Source of the DNA: Nymphaea colorata | Taxonomy: Eukaryota > Streptophyta > Magnoliopsida > Nymphaeales > Nymphaeaceae | Direction: 5' to 3' | DNA length: 64,000 nucleotides | NCBI RefSeq assembly: GCF_008831285.2 | Contig: NC_045143.1 | Coordinates: forward strand, 8,751,503 to 8,815,502 | In this document: piece by piece, positions 22,376 through 34,360 of the stretch | Position numbering within the stretch: position 1 is the first letter of the stretch | Layout: the number at the start of each line of letters is the position of its first letter | Translations under genes and position numbers: made by a program | Notes under the pieces: model-generated | What the model saw: only the letters and a program-made list of their open reading frames with translations | Database searches by the model: none | Told to the model about the DNA's origin: nothing

Positions 22376-23725
22376 TAAAGTAATTGGTAGGTACGAGATC
22401 CTTAGGCGTGAAACCCACAAGATAAATGCCTGAGAAAAAATCAATGAGAAAATTTAGAAATTATCTACATATAAACTGAAGGCTCACCAATGGCTCAGAG
22501 TCTCAGACCCAACAGTTATCTACACAAGTTAAAAAGCGGGAAAGCGACTTCTAAACTTAAAACCCTTTTCTTTTTGCTTTACTTTTGCTTTGTTTTGCGT
22601 GTCATATGTATCAGCAATAAGAGAAGACACGCAATCGAAAAATAAAGACAATGTCCACTTTATAATTTATATCTTTTGATTATTTCTCATCTTTTGGCAA
22701 TATATGTCCGGGTACCCATCATCAGCAGGTTTGCATTTGAATCCCAACTTATTCGAGTTTGAGTCAGATAATTTGGGAGCCACTAACATCCACAGGATGT
22801 GTTTGCAGTTGCCCAACATAAAATTATCCCCCTTCCCCTTTGAGGCCGGATGTGGGCACGGGGTCATTCAAACCCATGCCACCGCTTCTTAAATCATATC
22901 AACTCGAATTTATTCCTTATTTAGAATCTCCTTAAGAAACTTGTCGAGTCCCAAGTGCCACCAATTTGTCTCTAAATTGCAGAGAAACTAAGGATTAGTG
23001 ATTAGATCCTTGGCTTGTCACATCCATTTTGAGAACTCCTACTTAGTAGTCGGGGCAACTCTACTTTCGTTCGCCAAGAACTAATAGAAGACTGACCTTT
23101 CGCTTTGGAGATCACCACCAAAAAGCTGAAACACATAGGGTGTGATCTGAGGTGAAAATAATTTGTCTGTGGTGGCCCTCTTACCGCAAACCGTCCAACT
23201 TGTTATCCGCACTCTTGCGCCTTGTAGAAAACGAGAGACGGGTGCACTGCTGCGAACACATTGACACATTCTTTACAATGACCTTCTCCAAAACACACAT
23301 TTTCTATCTTATTAAATTCCTTCTCACCATTAAGAGCCACATTTCTTAGCAATGAAGGGGAAAAAAAATGGAGATCCAAAACAACTGAACAAATGAACCT
23401 GTTGCTTTCTCTTCTTTTCACGTATGGCAATAAATCATCTAAATGTAAAAACATAACATACAGTTGAGCAAGCAATCTCATAGAATAACTGAAGTGCCAG
23501 GGTTGGACATTGCAGAAAAGAACCAGCCTCGCAGAGGGCCACCTTTCAGAAGCCTCAGCATGCCGACTCCTTTTTTTCTTTTATGGTCTTTATCAATCAA
23601 TTGACATGTACATATGAAAGCCAAATGGCCCAAGGAAAGATTTGCCCGATGGGTTGTCTGCTGATAAAAGGGGCGGTTGAAGAACAAGAGATTGCCTGCT
23701 CAATGCCAATAGATTGATACATTTC

Positions 23726-26700
23726 TCAGTCGGTTCTCCGGTGGTTTGCCCCACCCCTATGACTATCATAAAGAGGCAACAGGGATCGGCCGCCATGTTT
23801 CCTCCTGCCATAGCACTTCCAGTATAGCAATAACAAAAGCAGCATTGCACAGACAGGGATGGACCATCTGATAACCAAAATGACCAGCAAACAAATAAGG
23901 ATGTGTCATAATTTGAGCATATATATGAACTTGTTTAACATAAACCACATGAACTATGTGTTCTTCATGCCAGGACCAGTGAATGAGTGCATATAATCAT
24001 GACATGGTAGGTGGCAAGCTTCAAGTAATTTAAGTAGCATGAAGACTAACAAGCCTCACTCACCCAGTTCAAGCATTCAAGTTTCGCATAGTCATTGAGA
24101 TATCAGATGGTTATTTCTTTTCAAAATTCTAGAAACATGCTCATGAGAAAAAACTATCACACTGCACCAGATGCTAAAAGTTAAGCAACCACACATAAAA
24201 ATGCATCCTTGCGATGTGTAAATGCTAGGTTATGCCATATCATTTATAAGCATAGCCTGGTAAAAAGTGCATGTACTGAACAAGATATGCAAACACATGT
24301 TCATGTGATCGGACATTGGCAGCACAAATGGACAGCCTACAATAAGATGATGCATGATGAACTAGATTAGATTATTTATCCAGCCCACGTCCAAATTATT
24401 GCCATCTTTGTACCTTGTGTAAAGTGTATTAACTTTTTGTACCAAGGGATATTTTTTACCTCTGAAATATTGTAAATTCTTCATACATAATGAAAAGATG
24501 AGGTCACACCTGTTTCATTTGGAATAAACATGATTAGTTTCATTTCCAATTCCCAAGTTCTTTCGTCTTCTCTGCTAGTAAGCTTTGGTTTTCCTCTTAA
24601 ATCTGACATAGTCAAGATTATGATGAAACCTTTAGCTATATATATTAGCAGTTGAACAGGGTCGGGTATCGACTCAACCCGATGTCAAGAATGCACTCTT
24701 ACATGGGCGTTTGAACAAAGAAGCTTGTTTCATTGACACAAATATCATTCTCAGATTTTTAGGGTGAGGTTTTCCTTGGTTGGGTAATGTTTTTTTTTGG
24801 GGGGGGAAATCATAGCAAACTTTAAAAAATGAAAGAATTTCTCAAAATTAGGTAAAATAAAATAAATGATAAATTCATAAGAAGGCATAAATAAAACTAG
24901 GGAAAGTGATAAAAAATGTTTTTACAATGAATAAATGATGAAAATAATTTAGTTTAAGTTTATAATTGAATCCATGTTGATATTAACATTAAAAAAGATA
25001 AAATTGAAAAAATTACTAAAGAAGCAATAAATTTATTTTTCCCTTTTTTTCACATCGTGACTTTTCACATTTTTCACTTTTCTTATTGTTTCATTAATAT
25101 CACAACGTTTTCGAAAATATAGCAATATCTATCACTGGTTTGTACAGAACAGCTACTTGGATGTGCAAAAGGAGAATCTGGGACATGTATGCATATTAAA
25201 GAATGTCATTTATGGTCTAAACATGTTTTGACGTTCCTGGTATGAAATTTTTCTTTGGAAACAAAAACAAAGCTTGGCAACCGGCATTTGTGGTTCATCT
25301 TCGAAGGTAAGAGAATAGTATTCTTCCCACTGATACATGCGGATGATGTCATTGTCAATAGAAATTCAAGGAGTCACATGAAGAAGTAAAGCAACTCCTA
25401 AGTGAGATATAAAATGAAGGATCTTGGCAATTTCCTGATATTTTTTATGGAGTTAAGGTGGATAGAAGGGATAATATCATAATTGTTTGGTTTTAACTCA
25501 ACATAAGTCACACTGGATTCGTTGAAAAAGGCTGGTACTGGAGACTGTAAAGTGTAAACCATGGGCCTCACCAAGTTCTTCAACAGAAGCTTAATGCACA
25601 AGAAGGAGACCTATATAGTGATCTCACAAGATATTGGAGTAAGTATGCTTCAATTTCTTACCTTTACTCGACCCAACACTGTCTATTCAGTTACTCAAAT
25701 TTCACAGTTTATGCATGAGCCATGAATTAGACATATGGATGCAGTTAAAAGCAATGCCATTAATAACGCTCTATATCAGAGTATAACAGCTTGTTGCCAA
25801 CACAATACAGGATACTATGAGATTTTTTTTTTCATTTTTAAATCAATTTTAAATCTTTCAAATTATTTTTAATTCAAAAATTAAAAAAAAAATGATGATA
25901 CAGGCTGATATATAATGATGTATCGGCTGATACAACACTGATACAAGTATTCACAACATTGACACGAAGAGCATTAAGCACAAAGATACTATTTCAAAAC
26001 CGTGAGATGAACAAGGGTAGGGATTCACATTGGGAAAACAAGTACTCCCTAACATAACTAGATTTTGATGGATGATGAACATTTTCAGAAGAACCAAAAG
26101 GTCAATAACAATGCACCAGTCATTTCTTCGCAGTTTCACTTCGGTTCGAATTCCAGGAAATGAAATTTCTCCTACTTATACTCACTGTTGGCAAATGGCA
26201 ATGTCACAACTAAATGTGTGATTAGTCGATGTTGACTTGGGTAACTTGCTCAAATCAAGTGGATTATCCAGTTTAGTCTTATGTATCTAAAGTAAATGAC
26301 AATTATACGGATTTAACGTGAAAAATCATCAACCTATATATGTGCTTTATTACATATAATAGTAATGAAATTAAAGAAAGAGGGTTAACTTCAACCTTTT
26401 CCCTCCATCAATCTCCCTTTGCACGAACTAGCCTTCTTAGTTGAAGTTGTCTTTATGCTAGCGGCAGCCAGCTGCAAGCCTGAAACTCATCAGCTAGAAG
26501 CCAAGCAACTCATAGCTTCATTAATGCTCTCTCTCTCTCTGAGAAATACAGACCTCCATGCTACTAGGTCTGCAATCCCTGTTTTTTTCTTTATGTGCAT
26601 TCTCTCTTTTCTTGCCCTGCATTCTTTGTTTTCTGCAATTTTCTGCAGCATTTAGTCTGCAAACTGCAATATGGATTGCAGCCTGCATTATTTTCTTTCC

Positions 26701-29700
26701 CAGTTGCACACTGTATAGGTCAATAATGTATTCATTTTATGTATTTTGGCTATACAGCTATACTGTTGTGACTGTGTCTTACTGTATTCTGACTCTGTAT
26801 AGTGATTCTGTGGCTACTGAATTATGCATTTGTGTTATCATAATAGGTTTATAGATAGAACGCATACGCGTATCATTTTGTTTATCTATCAGTCTGCATA
26901 AAAGACTATTATTGATGTATTTGTGTTATCATAATAGGTTTATAGATAGGACGCATACGTGTATCATTTTGTTTATCTATCAGTCTGCATAAAAGACTAT
27001 TATTGATCTGCTATAGTACACATATATATGGGACTAGGTTCAACTATTCCCATCCTGGGGCTGGTTATTCCAACCCCTTTTCTGACCAGCTTTTTCTCTT
27101 TTTCCCTTCTTGTCAGGTTTCCTTTTTAAACATCCCCTCCACCCTAGGATTATTAAACTCTAGGGAGAAAAAGGGACTAGAACTGGTAAACCCTAAGCAG
27201 GAAAAGGGACTCGTTAACCATCTGTGTGTATACGTATACACACACAAATATCACTGCTCCTAAACCTTCTTAAAATTTATTCACGGCCACATCTGCACCC
27301 ACACCTGTGCTGGGATCCATTTAACATGACTTTTGTTACACTATGGATATAACAAATCATAAATAAACAATAGTCTTATTATTTATTAATTAATATAATT
27401 CAGTTAACTGGCTTGAGTCAATAATAAACTCAGTTGACACAGCCCAAGGCAAAAATGCTGACTTCACCCAGTCAAGTAATAGATTCATAACCTAGTGAAC
27501 CACATTTTCAATCAGTTGGTACCTAAACTGAGTCGACTCGAACGAGCCAACTTGTGACTTACCCAAGTTTGGCAACAATAGTAGTACTTGTTTAGAACAA
27601 AGTTCACAAACATGCTCAGAGTATCCAGATTTTCAGGCAAAAGTCACAAGGAATGATGCTATTTGGCTGAAATCCTTGAACAGTCATTCTTTCCACATCT
27701 TTAATTCTTTATACTCATGCAAGGAAAATAGTTTTTTTCCATGTTCAAATGAAACAGGCAATAACATAAGATGCACAAATGTTCGAGCTTTCATCAAATT
27801 AAGAAGGTGATCATACAACTAGTAGCTCAAATTTAAATATCAAAACTAACTTCAAGTTGGCTAAAATGAAATTGTAAAGATAATCACCATACCTATCCAA
27901 GTCCAGAAAGGGACTGTAAACAATAGCTTCCCAAGTTGCTACGATAAGATGCCAGGCAGGATTATAGTACAGTGACTCTGCTGACCAAAACATTCTTGTG
28001 TATGTCTCTAAGAAGATAAACATTATCCATGCAGCAATCTCCACCAAAATAAACTTAATAACAAATCGACCAACCACGACCATAACAAGGGAGAATGCCA
28101 CCAACCAGTTGAAAAGCCTGTGGTTATACTCTTTGATAAACAAGGACCTGGATTTCATGAGCATCTGCAGAAATTTTCCCAACATTAGTTGGTATCACAC
28201 TCATTTGTCTAAATAGAATTACATTTCCAGGTCCAGCCATACAGTAGGCATGAACATGTCCAGACAATTTTTGAACTGTCATGTGCCAGAATAACTCAGA
28301 CTCTCATGGAGCAAAGTGTCCACCTCACTTTTGTGTGCATGTGTGTGAAATATGAGCAAGTCAGTCACTGACTGACTGAAACAGAGAATGAGAAAGAGAG
28401 AAAGAGCATAGAATTTAGTCATCAACCAACATAATAATATGGACTGTGTTCCTAGAATAATATGTTCTTGGACAACCACACATGAACTCTACAATAACAT
28501 GTTGGACCTCAACCCACTAGGGAAGGGTTGAAATTAGGCCTTAGAAACAAGAGGTATGTTGCACCACATCACAAGTACATGTCCTGGACAAAGTAAAAAA
28601 ATTAGCTGAAAAAAATATGATCAGAATGGAAATAAGGGAAAAATTAAAAACCAAAACAACAGAAATTGTGCTCAAATTCTAAAGTCGCCAAAAGTCTAAA
28701 ATATCTGGACTACCAGTCTACCACAAATCAAATGATAACTGACCAAAGAAAAAAATTGAATAACCAAAATTTTGCAGGAACAAACGACCTAAGAAAAACA
28801 CTCACAATCATACTCTCAGAAATTTATCCATGAGATTGGTTTAGGGATTCTTTCATTTAGTTTTCTTAAGGAAAATCTCCAGAGTTCAAAACGTTAAAAA
28901 AATTTACTTTATGGAATAGTGGAAAACTTATGAAGTTTAGGGGTCTTAAATTCATACTCACAAATAACGTTTCGGAGTTTTAAACGGTGAGGTTTATCTC
29001 GGGTACAATACGGCGAGCTTGAAAAAAATGGAAAAATATGGTAAACTTTTAAAAATTAAAAAAAAAACTAAAAATGGAGGAAAAATAAAATAAGTGAAAA
29101 ACTAATAACACAATCATCAAAAGATAAGTAAATTTGCAACAAATAAAAATAGAATATGAAAAGAAAACTGTTTGGCACTAAAAATATGAAAAAAATGAAA
29201 TAAGTAAAAAAAACACGTTAAAAACGTATTTTTTAGCTTTTAACATTTTTTTATGTTTTAAACATCAATTTAATTTATCACGTTTTTTCGCTTTTTTTAA
29301 AAAAAACACGTTTTTTGTGACACTACTTTCATTCTTAATATTTCATAAAGAGAAAATGGAAAATATATATTTAAATTACATATGAAACAGAATTCTTTGT
29401 TATTGTTACTGACATTCTGAAATAGCGAGATATTTTAACAATTAAAACGTTTTTTTTCTTTCATGATAAGACTGTGATATTCTCAAAATGTAGCCAAGAT
29501 TTGTGGTGATATTTTTTACAGAAGGTGAATATAGTACACAATCACAAGGCTTTATCATAGCATATCATTGTTGATTGAAGCATATCTTACAACTTGTAAT
29601 ATTGTTCCTATATTTGTAGAAGAATGAAATTCAGACACCAACATTTGAAGTTCATACACAAAAGTCAAGATCCAACTACAATCCCTCAAACCTCTCAAGT

Positions 29701-32700
29701 TGCACAACAAGATCAACAGGACTAAATTTCTATTAATAACTTAATCCTGCTTCTTTGGTCAATTTGCTTATGGCATTGCATTCTCCTAACACATAATATC
29801 CAAGCTCAAAAGCTCTTCTACATGAAAATTCAGAAGCATGTTCCAAAGGCAACAGAAAAAGACAATAAACAGGGCATGTGTGTTGACAATCAAAAGAATA
29901 CTTAACTCATGAAACACACCAACGGAGAACTGGCAGCAAATGAATTCTAACCATTACAAATTCTATAACTTTATGGTCCAGAAAATGAATCCCAACAAAT
30001 GCCGTACATTCATGACTAGCACTACAACCCTTACCTTAGCCATGCGCTGCTCATAGTTTGCCTTGGAAGGCCCAACACATTCATCTTGAAAACTTCTGTT
30101 GCACTGGAGAAAACCAGCATTAAATTTAGCCATTGAAGGGAGCCTCAAGACTTGAAGCTGGTCCATTTTGTCTTCACAACTAATATAAAGCGCTTCACAC
30201 AGCTTGGATGACTGATATTCATTTGCAAGAATGGCATTTTTAAAAGCCTGCAATATATATAAAAAGTAATGCCTTTAATTTTATGAATTGCCATGGTGGT
30301 TTTGACCCCTAACACTGTTAGTTATCCTGGAGAAGTCCAGAATTACTAAGGAAGAACTCTGATAAGAAACAGCCAATGTTTAAGAAAATAAAATGAAAGC
30401 ATAGCACTACAACATAATCCACATTGCACACCTTGTTAATTTCATCTTCCAATTGCATCACAGATTGTTTTGCGTGATGTCTCCCAAAATGCTGTTGCTC
30501 AAAGGCTTTCAGTGCACCAGCTTTTGCTTCCTCATGTGCATGCTGCAACACGTCCTGTGGAAGTGGCAACTGTATATTGGAGATCCCCTCACTGTACAGC
30601 TTTAAACAGCGCTCAAGAATAGCTTTGTTGAAAACCTCCACTAGTGACCCCGTAGATGGAATTTCACCTTTGTTTAGTGCTTCAACAATCTAGGATGCAA
30701 ATGCAAAGTAATTAAATGAAAATTTCTATAGAATTACAAAACAAGATGAAACTGTTTGCTTGACAGGGATGCATGAACCTGCTCCAAGAAAGAAACAAAC
30801 TCCTTCCCGTTCAAGGCTCTCCCCTGGACAATTTTTGGATGAACTATTGAAGCAACAAGCTTTTTCAATCGCTCTCGCTTTTCTACATATGAAGGATCGA
30901 GATCACTATCCTTTAAGTCACAAAGCCTTGTACGCTGAAGATGAGGCTGTCATGCATTTAAAGCGGCATTAGAACTGAATCCTGTTGTTGTATAAAATAT
31001 ACAAGAAAACAATATATATTTCACAAATTTGCATATCTAGTGAAAACAAAGGTACAAGAAGATGCATAAAAAAGAATAAAAGCTCAAATTCTGGCAAGCC
31101 ACAAAGAAGGTAACACTCTGAAAAGCAAAAAAAAAAAAATCATATAGGAGCAGCATCAGTTACATCGTTTGACAACTGTTGTTGCCATCAAAATCATGTG
31201 AGGGCAAATGAGGTACCAATTCAATTGAAAGAACAACAAGAAAAACCTCCTATATATACTAATTTGGTTGTACTTTGTTGGCATGATACTGATTTTTTAA
31301 ACAAAATTATCTATGAATAGTTTACAACGGACACACAAAGCCTGGAATAATCAGGTTGCAAAAACACTGAAGAGATGAAGGGAAAAAACAACGAGCAGCA
31401 GGAGCCAAGAGAAAGTTTCTGTAGAGAACTGAAGGGCACCTGTGGTAAGCTAAACGCGGTGCTGTTATCACCCATAATCGCCAAAGATTTACGGATCTGA
31501 TTCACCTGAATAATCATAAAGTAACTACTTCAGATGTACATAGTGTAGACTATCCTGAATTGCTGCATGGATAAAAACCAATTGAATGCTACCTGATCAA
31601 TATTATGGTCACCTGCAATCACAAGCACAAACATAAATCAGTTCAATATTTTGTGTATACACAACACACAAATTTTATGGTACAAACTGTTGATCAATTT
31701 ACAAACTGACCATTGGAATTGGGAACTTGCTGAAGTGCTTCATTAACCATCTCCTGCACAGACTTCCCTTCTGCACAATGTTACAAGCTAATAAGACACT
31801 TTGACAGGCAAATATACCATCATGCACTTTCAGAAAGACTGAGAAAGGAACCTAAACCAGCCCAGAGCACAAGGAAAATTACTACCAGTCCTCCTTCTAC
31901 ATCCATTGAAGAGTAACTGAAGATCCAATTCCAGGAGACACGGTAGAAACGAGTGAAGTGGGTCACTTAACATTACTTAAAGTCTCAAAACAATCAAACA
32001 CGGATAAAATAATAGTCTAAGACTCTAAACACTAACCTTTTTCAATCCTATGATTACTTTGTGCTCATAATATATACCAGACCACATATCTGAGTTATAT
32101 TCTATATTTAATTCTTGAAATTAAGAAGGCAAATCTAACAGGGTACATCATTAACTTTCTTAAATGAACCATTTCAAACTTACGAAGGAAATCTCGCTGA
32201 ATTAGCCACAATAACTTAGCTGGCTCAAATGCAACATCTTGTCCCTACAAAATGAAATCATTGAAAATTGTTCAGAATTTTGTTCACCTTATCTGCTTCA
32301 ACGGAGTTAATGTCAAATATAGGAATAAAAAATCACCTTAACTCTGATAGCCCAGAAATCATGTTGAAGAAAAAAAACAAAAACTTGTTAGTAATAGTGA
32401 TAGGAACATAAACCTGAATAGCATGTCCATGCACATAATCCTATTGATGTGTTTGTGAAGATGGATGAATATTTTCATGTCTGTTTATACAAGAAATGCT
32501 TGAGATATCAAACCTTCCATAGAACTCTTCTGCAAGCTCCACAGCAAACGACAAACGAGATATGTCGGCCTCGCGTATCTAAATTTTATCAAAAAGAGAC
32601 ATCCGCAAACAAACAGTCAAATTTCAACTTCAATAGACATATGGGCTATAAAATAATGGGGGATTATGGACTATGGCAAACCAAGTTTCAGAAAAAATAA

Positions 32701-34360
32701 TCACAGGTAGAGGGATGAACCGTTTCTGGTAGATTGTATATTAGAACAGAACTTAGAACAGTAGCAAGAGCAAAGATCCTGCAAACCAATATACAAGCAT
32801 CAAGAAACACATAATTAAGGAAATGTGTAGGAAAGAGTTGATGCTGCAAGACAGTAGTTTTACGTAATACCCGAATCAAGAACCTACCGGTCATCATAAA
32901 CATTTGATTTACCAACACTTTCAAATCCTTCTGTGTCAAGGTACAGTACTGATATTTTCTTCCCATCAATAACCATTTCCAAAGGAGTGCCCCACACCCA
33001 TATGCCTGCAATAGCACAAAGAGTTCCACCATCAAACATCATGTAGACATCAAAGAGTTCTGGACCTCTGGTGAACCAACGAGAGGAGAAAACATGTAAT
33101 TTATTGAAGCTTAGTCAATTTGGAGATACAATAAAATAATGATGTTTTTTTCTCCCCGACCTTTTGTTTTTGTGTCACGCATATGACCAACACCAAAACC
33201 TGTAATTTCCAGAAAATTTTAATAATCAAAGGACTAGAAAAGACAAAATTGAAAAGTACAAATTTTAGTCCCCAGTATGAGATTTTGAAGTAAATAAAAA
33301 AGCAAACCTTCATAACAGGAAAGAGAAAGAAGCTGGTTTAGTAGAAAGGATTTCCCTGAGCGGTAAGGACCAATAACCTGAAATAATAATAATAATAATA
33401 ATAATAAGTCTTTATGCCAAAAGCCAGGATTATAAAAAGGAGAAACGTTCTAAGCTTACCGCAACAGCTGCAATGGGGGTTGTTATTCTTTCTATTGCTT
33501 CCAACCCCTCTTTTGCAAGACGAAGCTTTGTATGACCAGGATCAGGCTCCACAATCGGGAATCTGCAAGTGAAGTGCCAATCATAAGCATAACCCTGACT
33601 GACTGAGAGGAGGACACGACTTAAAACAACAAGGAAGACCAACAGAAAAGGTGAAAGACAACACGATATTAGGACCCATCCAAGGGCTGGCGTGACATCA
33701 AAAAGGAAGACCTGAACATGTATAGACAAAATCCCTACCTCAAGACCTACATTGCAAGTAGGAGGTGACAGCTGAACACCTACCGACGTACATTTGACAG
33801 GCCAAACATCGAAAACAAACGAAGCCCATAAGAACAATCACATCACTAGCATCCAACTGCCGAGAAATGCACGTGAAACATACTTAACGCATTTTGAAAA
33901 TGGGTTGGCGCTTACTTTCAAACCATGCATGGGTAATAAACTTATTTTACTCAAATCGCGTTCAGCGAAGGGGATTCGTCTGTCTGCCGCAGGTTACCTC
34001 CCCTACAGAAAGTTTAGTTTTTTTTTTTTTCACCTATTACGTTCCTTTAGGAAGCTTAAGCATCAAAGGACAATATCTGGTTTTCAAAATGAAACGGACA
34101 ATTTCAAGAAGATTCAGCACAGAAGTCACAGAAGCCCTAATTGTCACGTTATGAGCTCGTGGATGCATCAATTCTTCTACATTCGGACAAGAAACTACAG
34201 ATCTTCAGGAAATTCCTTGAAAAGAGAAATAACATGAAGGCGAAACAACTCACGCTCGATGTAAATCATCCGGTAAGGATACCACAGCCACCGGAGAAGC
34301 GACGAAAACGATGACGGTGGAGAAGAGGAGGACGATTGACAACCTGACGGAGACCTCCAT
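23726..34360 (-). CDS. guanylate-binding protein family GTPase, membrane-anchored, 17 coding exons
   Basis: Minus-strand exons in transcript order: 34254-34360, 33460-33562, 33308-33377, 33161-33199, 32888-33005, 32721-32778, 32514-32578, 32337-32343 (7 nt), 32184-32244, 31711-31770, 31593-31612, 31440-31505, 30779-30946, 30432-30689, 30035-30247, 27893-28164 and 23726-23867. Together they total 1827 nt, giving 608 aa. Features: an N-terminal hydrophobic signal/anchor (about 6-29), P-loop GPYRSGKS (73-80), switch MRDTKTKG (100-107), DTEG (130-133), the GBP-type LIQRD (203-207), a helical domain, paired membrane segments (about 490-530) and a last membrane segment WSIPVCAMLLLLLLYW (563-578) with a basic tail. 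This matches plant GBP/atlastin-like GTPases (Arabidopsis At2g38840 type, from memory). Membrane-remodelling or ER location is inferred from family and topology. Several donors are weak (GTTTGC, GTCGGG, GTTCAT twice). Confidence 0.9.
24757..25135 (+). repeat. diverged repeat family A copy in the GBP last intron
   Basis: 'tttttagggtgaggttttccttggttgggtaatg', read as two adjacent strings of matching order, corresponds to the 'acggtgaggtttatctcgggtacaatacggcg' start at 28986, followed by the same kind of AT-rich body and a 'cacatcgtga...cacttttc' end. Divergence is high, so the assignment is tentative. Confidence 0.35.
25190..25790 (+). mobile_element. Ty1/copia retrotransposon pol fragment (reverse transcriptase), decayed
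   Basis: Plus-strand reading gives LKNVIYGL followed by WYEIF (the copia 'LKKSLYGLKQAPRAWYEK' block) at about 25195-25245. It then gives HADDVIVN at 25336-25359 (the catalytic 'YVDDM' block), MKDLG at 25414-25428, and TRPNTVYSVTQISQFMHEP at 25666-25722 (the 'TRPDIAYSVSVVSQFMHxP' block). The order is right for copia pol. Stops and at least one frameshift interrupt it. No LTRs, integrase or gag were found, so it is a fragment. It lies antisense to the GBP gene, inside its last intron. Confidence 0.8.
26826..27007. repeat. 91-bp tandem duplication in the GBP last intron
   Basis: Two copies with period 91 ('ttgtgttatcataatagg' at 26830 and 26921, each ending 'aaaagactattattgat'). They differ at only a few positions ('agaacgcatacgcg' versus 'aggacgcatacgtg'), so the duplication is recent. 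Confidence 0.9.
28950..29340 (+). repeat. repeat family A copy in GBP intron 15
   Basis: It begins 'tcacaaataacgtttcgg' and 'agttttaaacggtgagg', then 'cgggtacaatacggcgag', with an AT-rich body and an end with repeated 'acacgttttttt'. This is the clearest member of the family and shares its left part with the inverted copy at 60100-60235. It lies in the intron between the exons at 30035-30247 and 27893-28164. Confidence 0.6.
32337..32343 (-). other. 7-nt microexon of the GBP gene
   Basis: On the minus strand the sequence reads CTATCAG/AGTTAAG/GTGATT. The seven bases complete the split codon left by exon 7 (AG + A, Arg) and add Val-Lys, giving YGR-V-K-GQDVAF. Without them exon 7 (ending in phase 2) cannot join the next exon (starting in phase 0), and the frame breaks inside the GTPase domain. 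The GRVKGQDVAF string is what I recall from Arabidopsis relatives. Confidence 0.85.
33381..33407. repeat. (AAT)n microsatellite abutting the GBP exon 3 acceptor
   Basis: Eight to nine AAT units lie immediately upstream (in transcript sense) of the exon 3 acceptor, so a (ATT)n tract takes the place of the polypyrimidine tract before the CAG at 33378-33380. Confidence 0.9.

Larger units (their letters stand above)
23868..27892 (-). other. 4.0-kb last intron of the GBP gene
   Basis: The intron separates the exon carrying the paired membrane segments (27893-28164, donor GATAG/gtatgg) from the final exon (acceptor GTTATCAG/ATGG at 23867). The phases match (AG + A gives Arg). The intron contains a family-A-like repeat (about 24757-25135), a Ty1/copia pol fragment in the opposite orientation (25190-25790), a short 'gatacaggctgatata' repeat (about 25893-25950) and a 91-bp tandem duplication (26826-27007). 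Confidence 0.85.

Noticed and set aside
30760-30972. 70-codon plus-strand ORF
   Set aside because: It is the antisense shadow of GBP exon 13 (30779-30946).
33430-33837. 135-codon minus-strand ORF as an alternative GBP start
   Set aside because: It is readthrough of intron 1 and of the exon 2 donor; the spliced start at 34360 with a signal-anchor is in phase and family-like.
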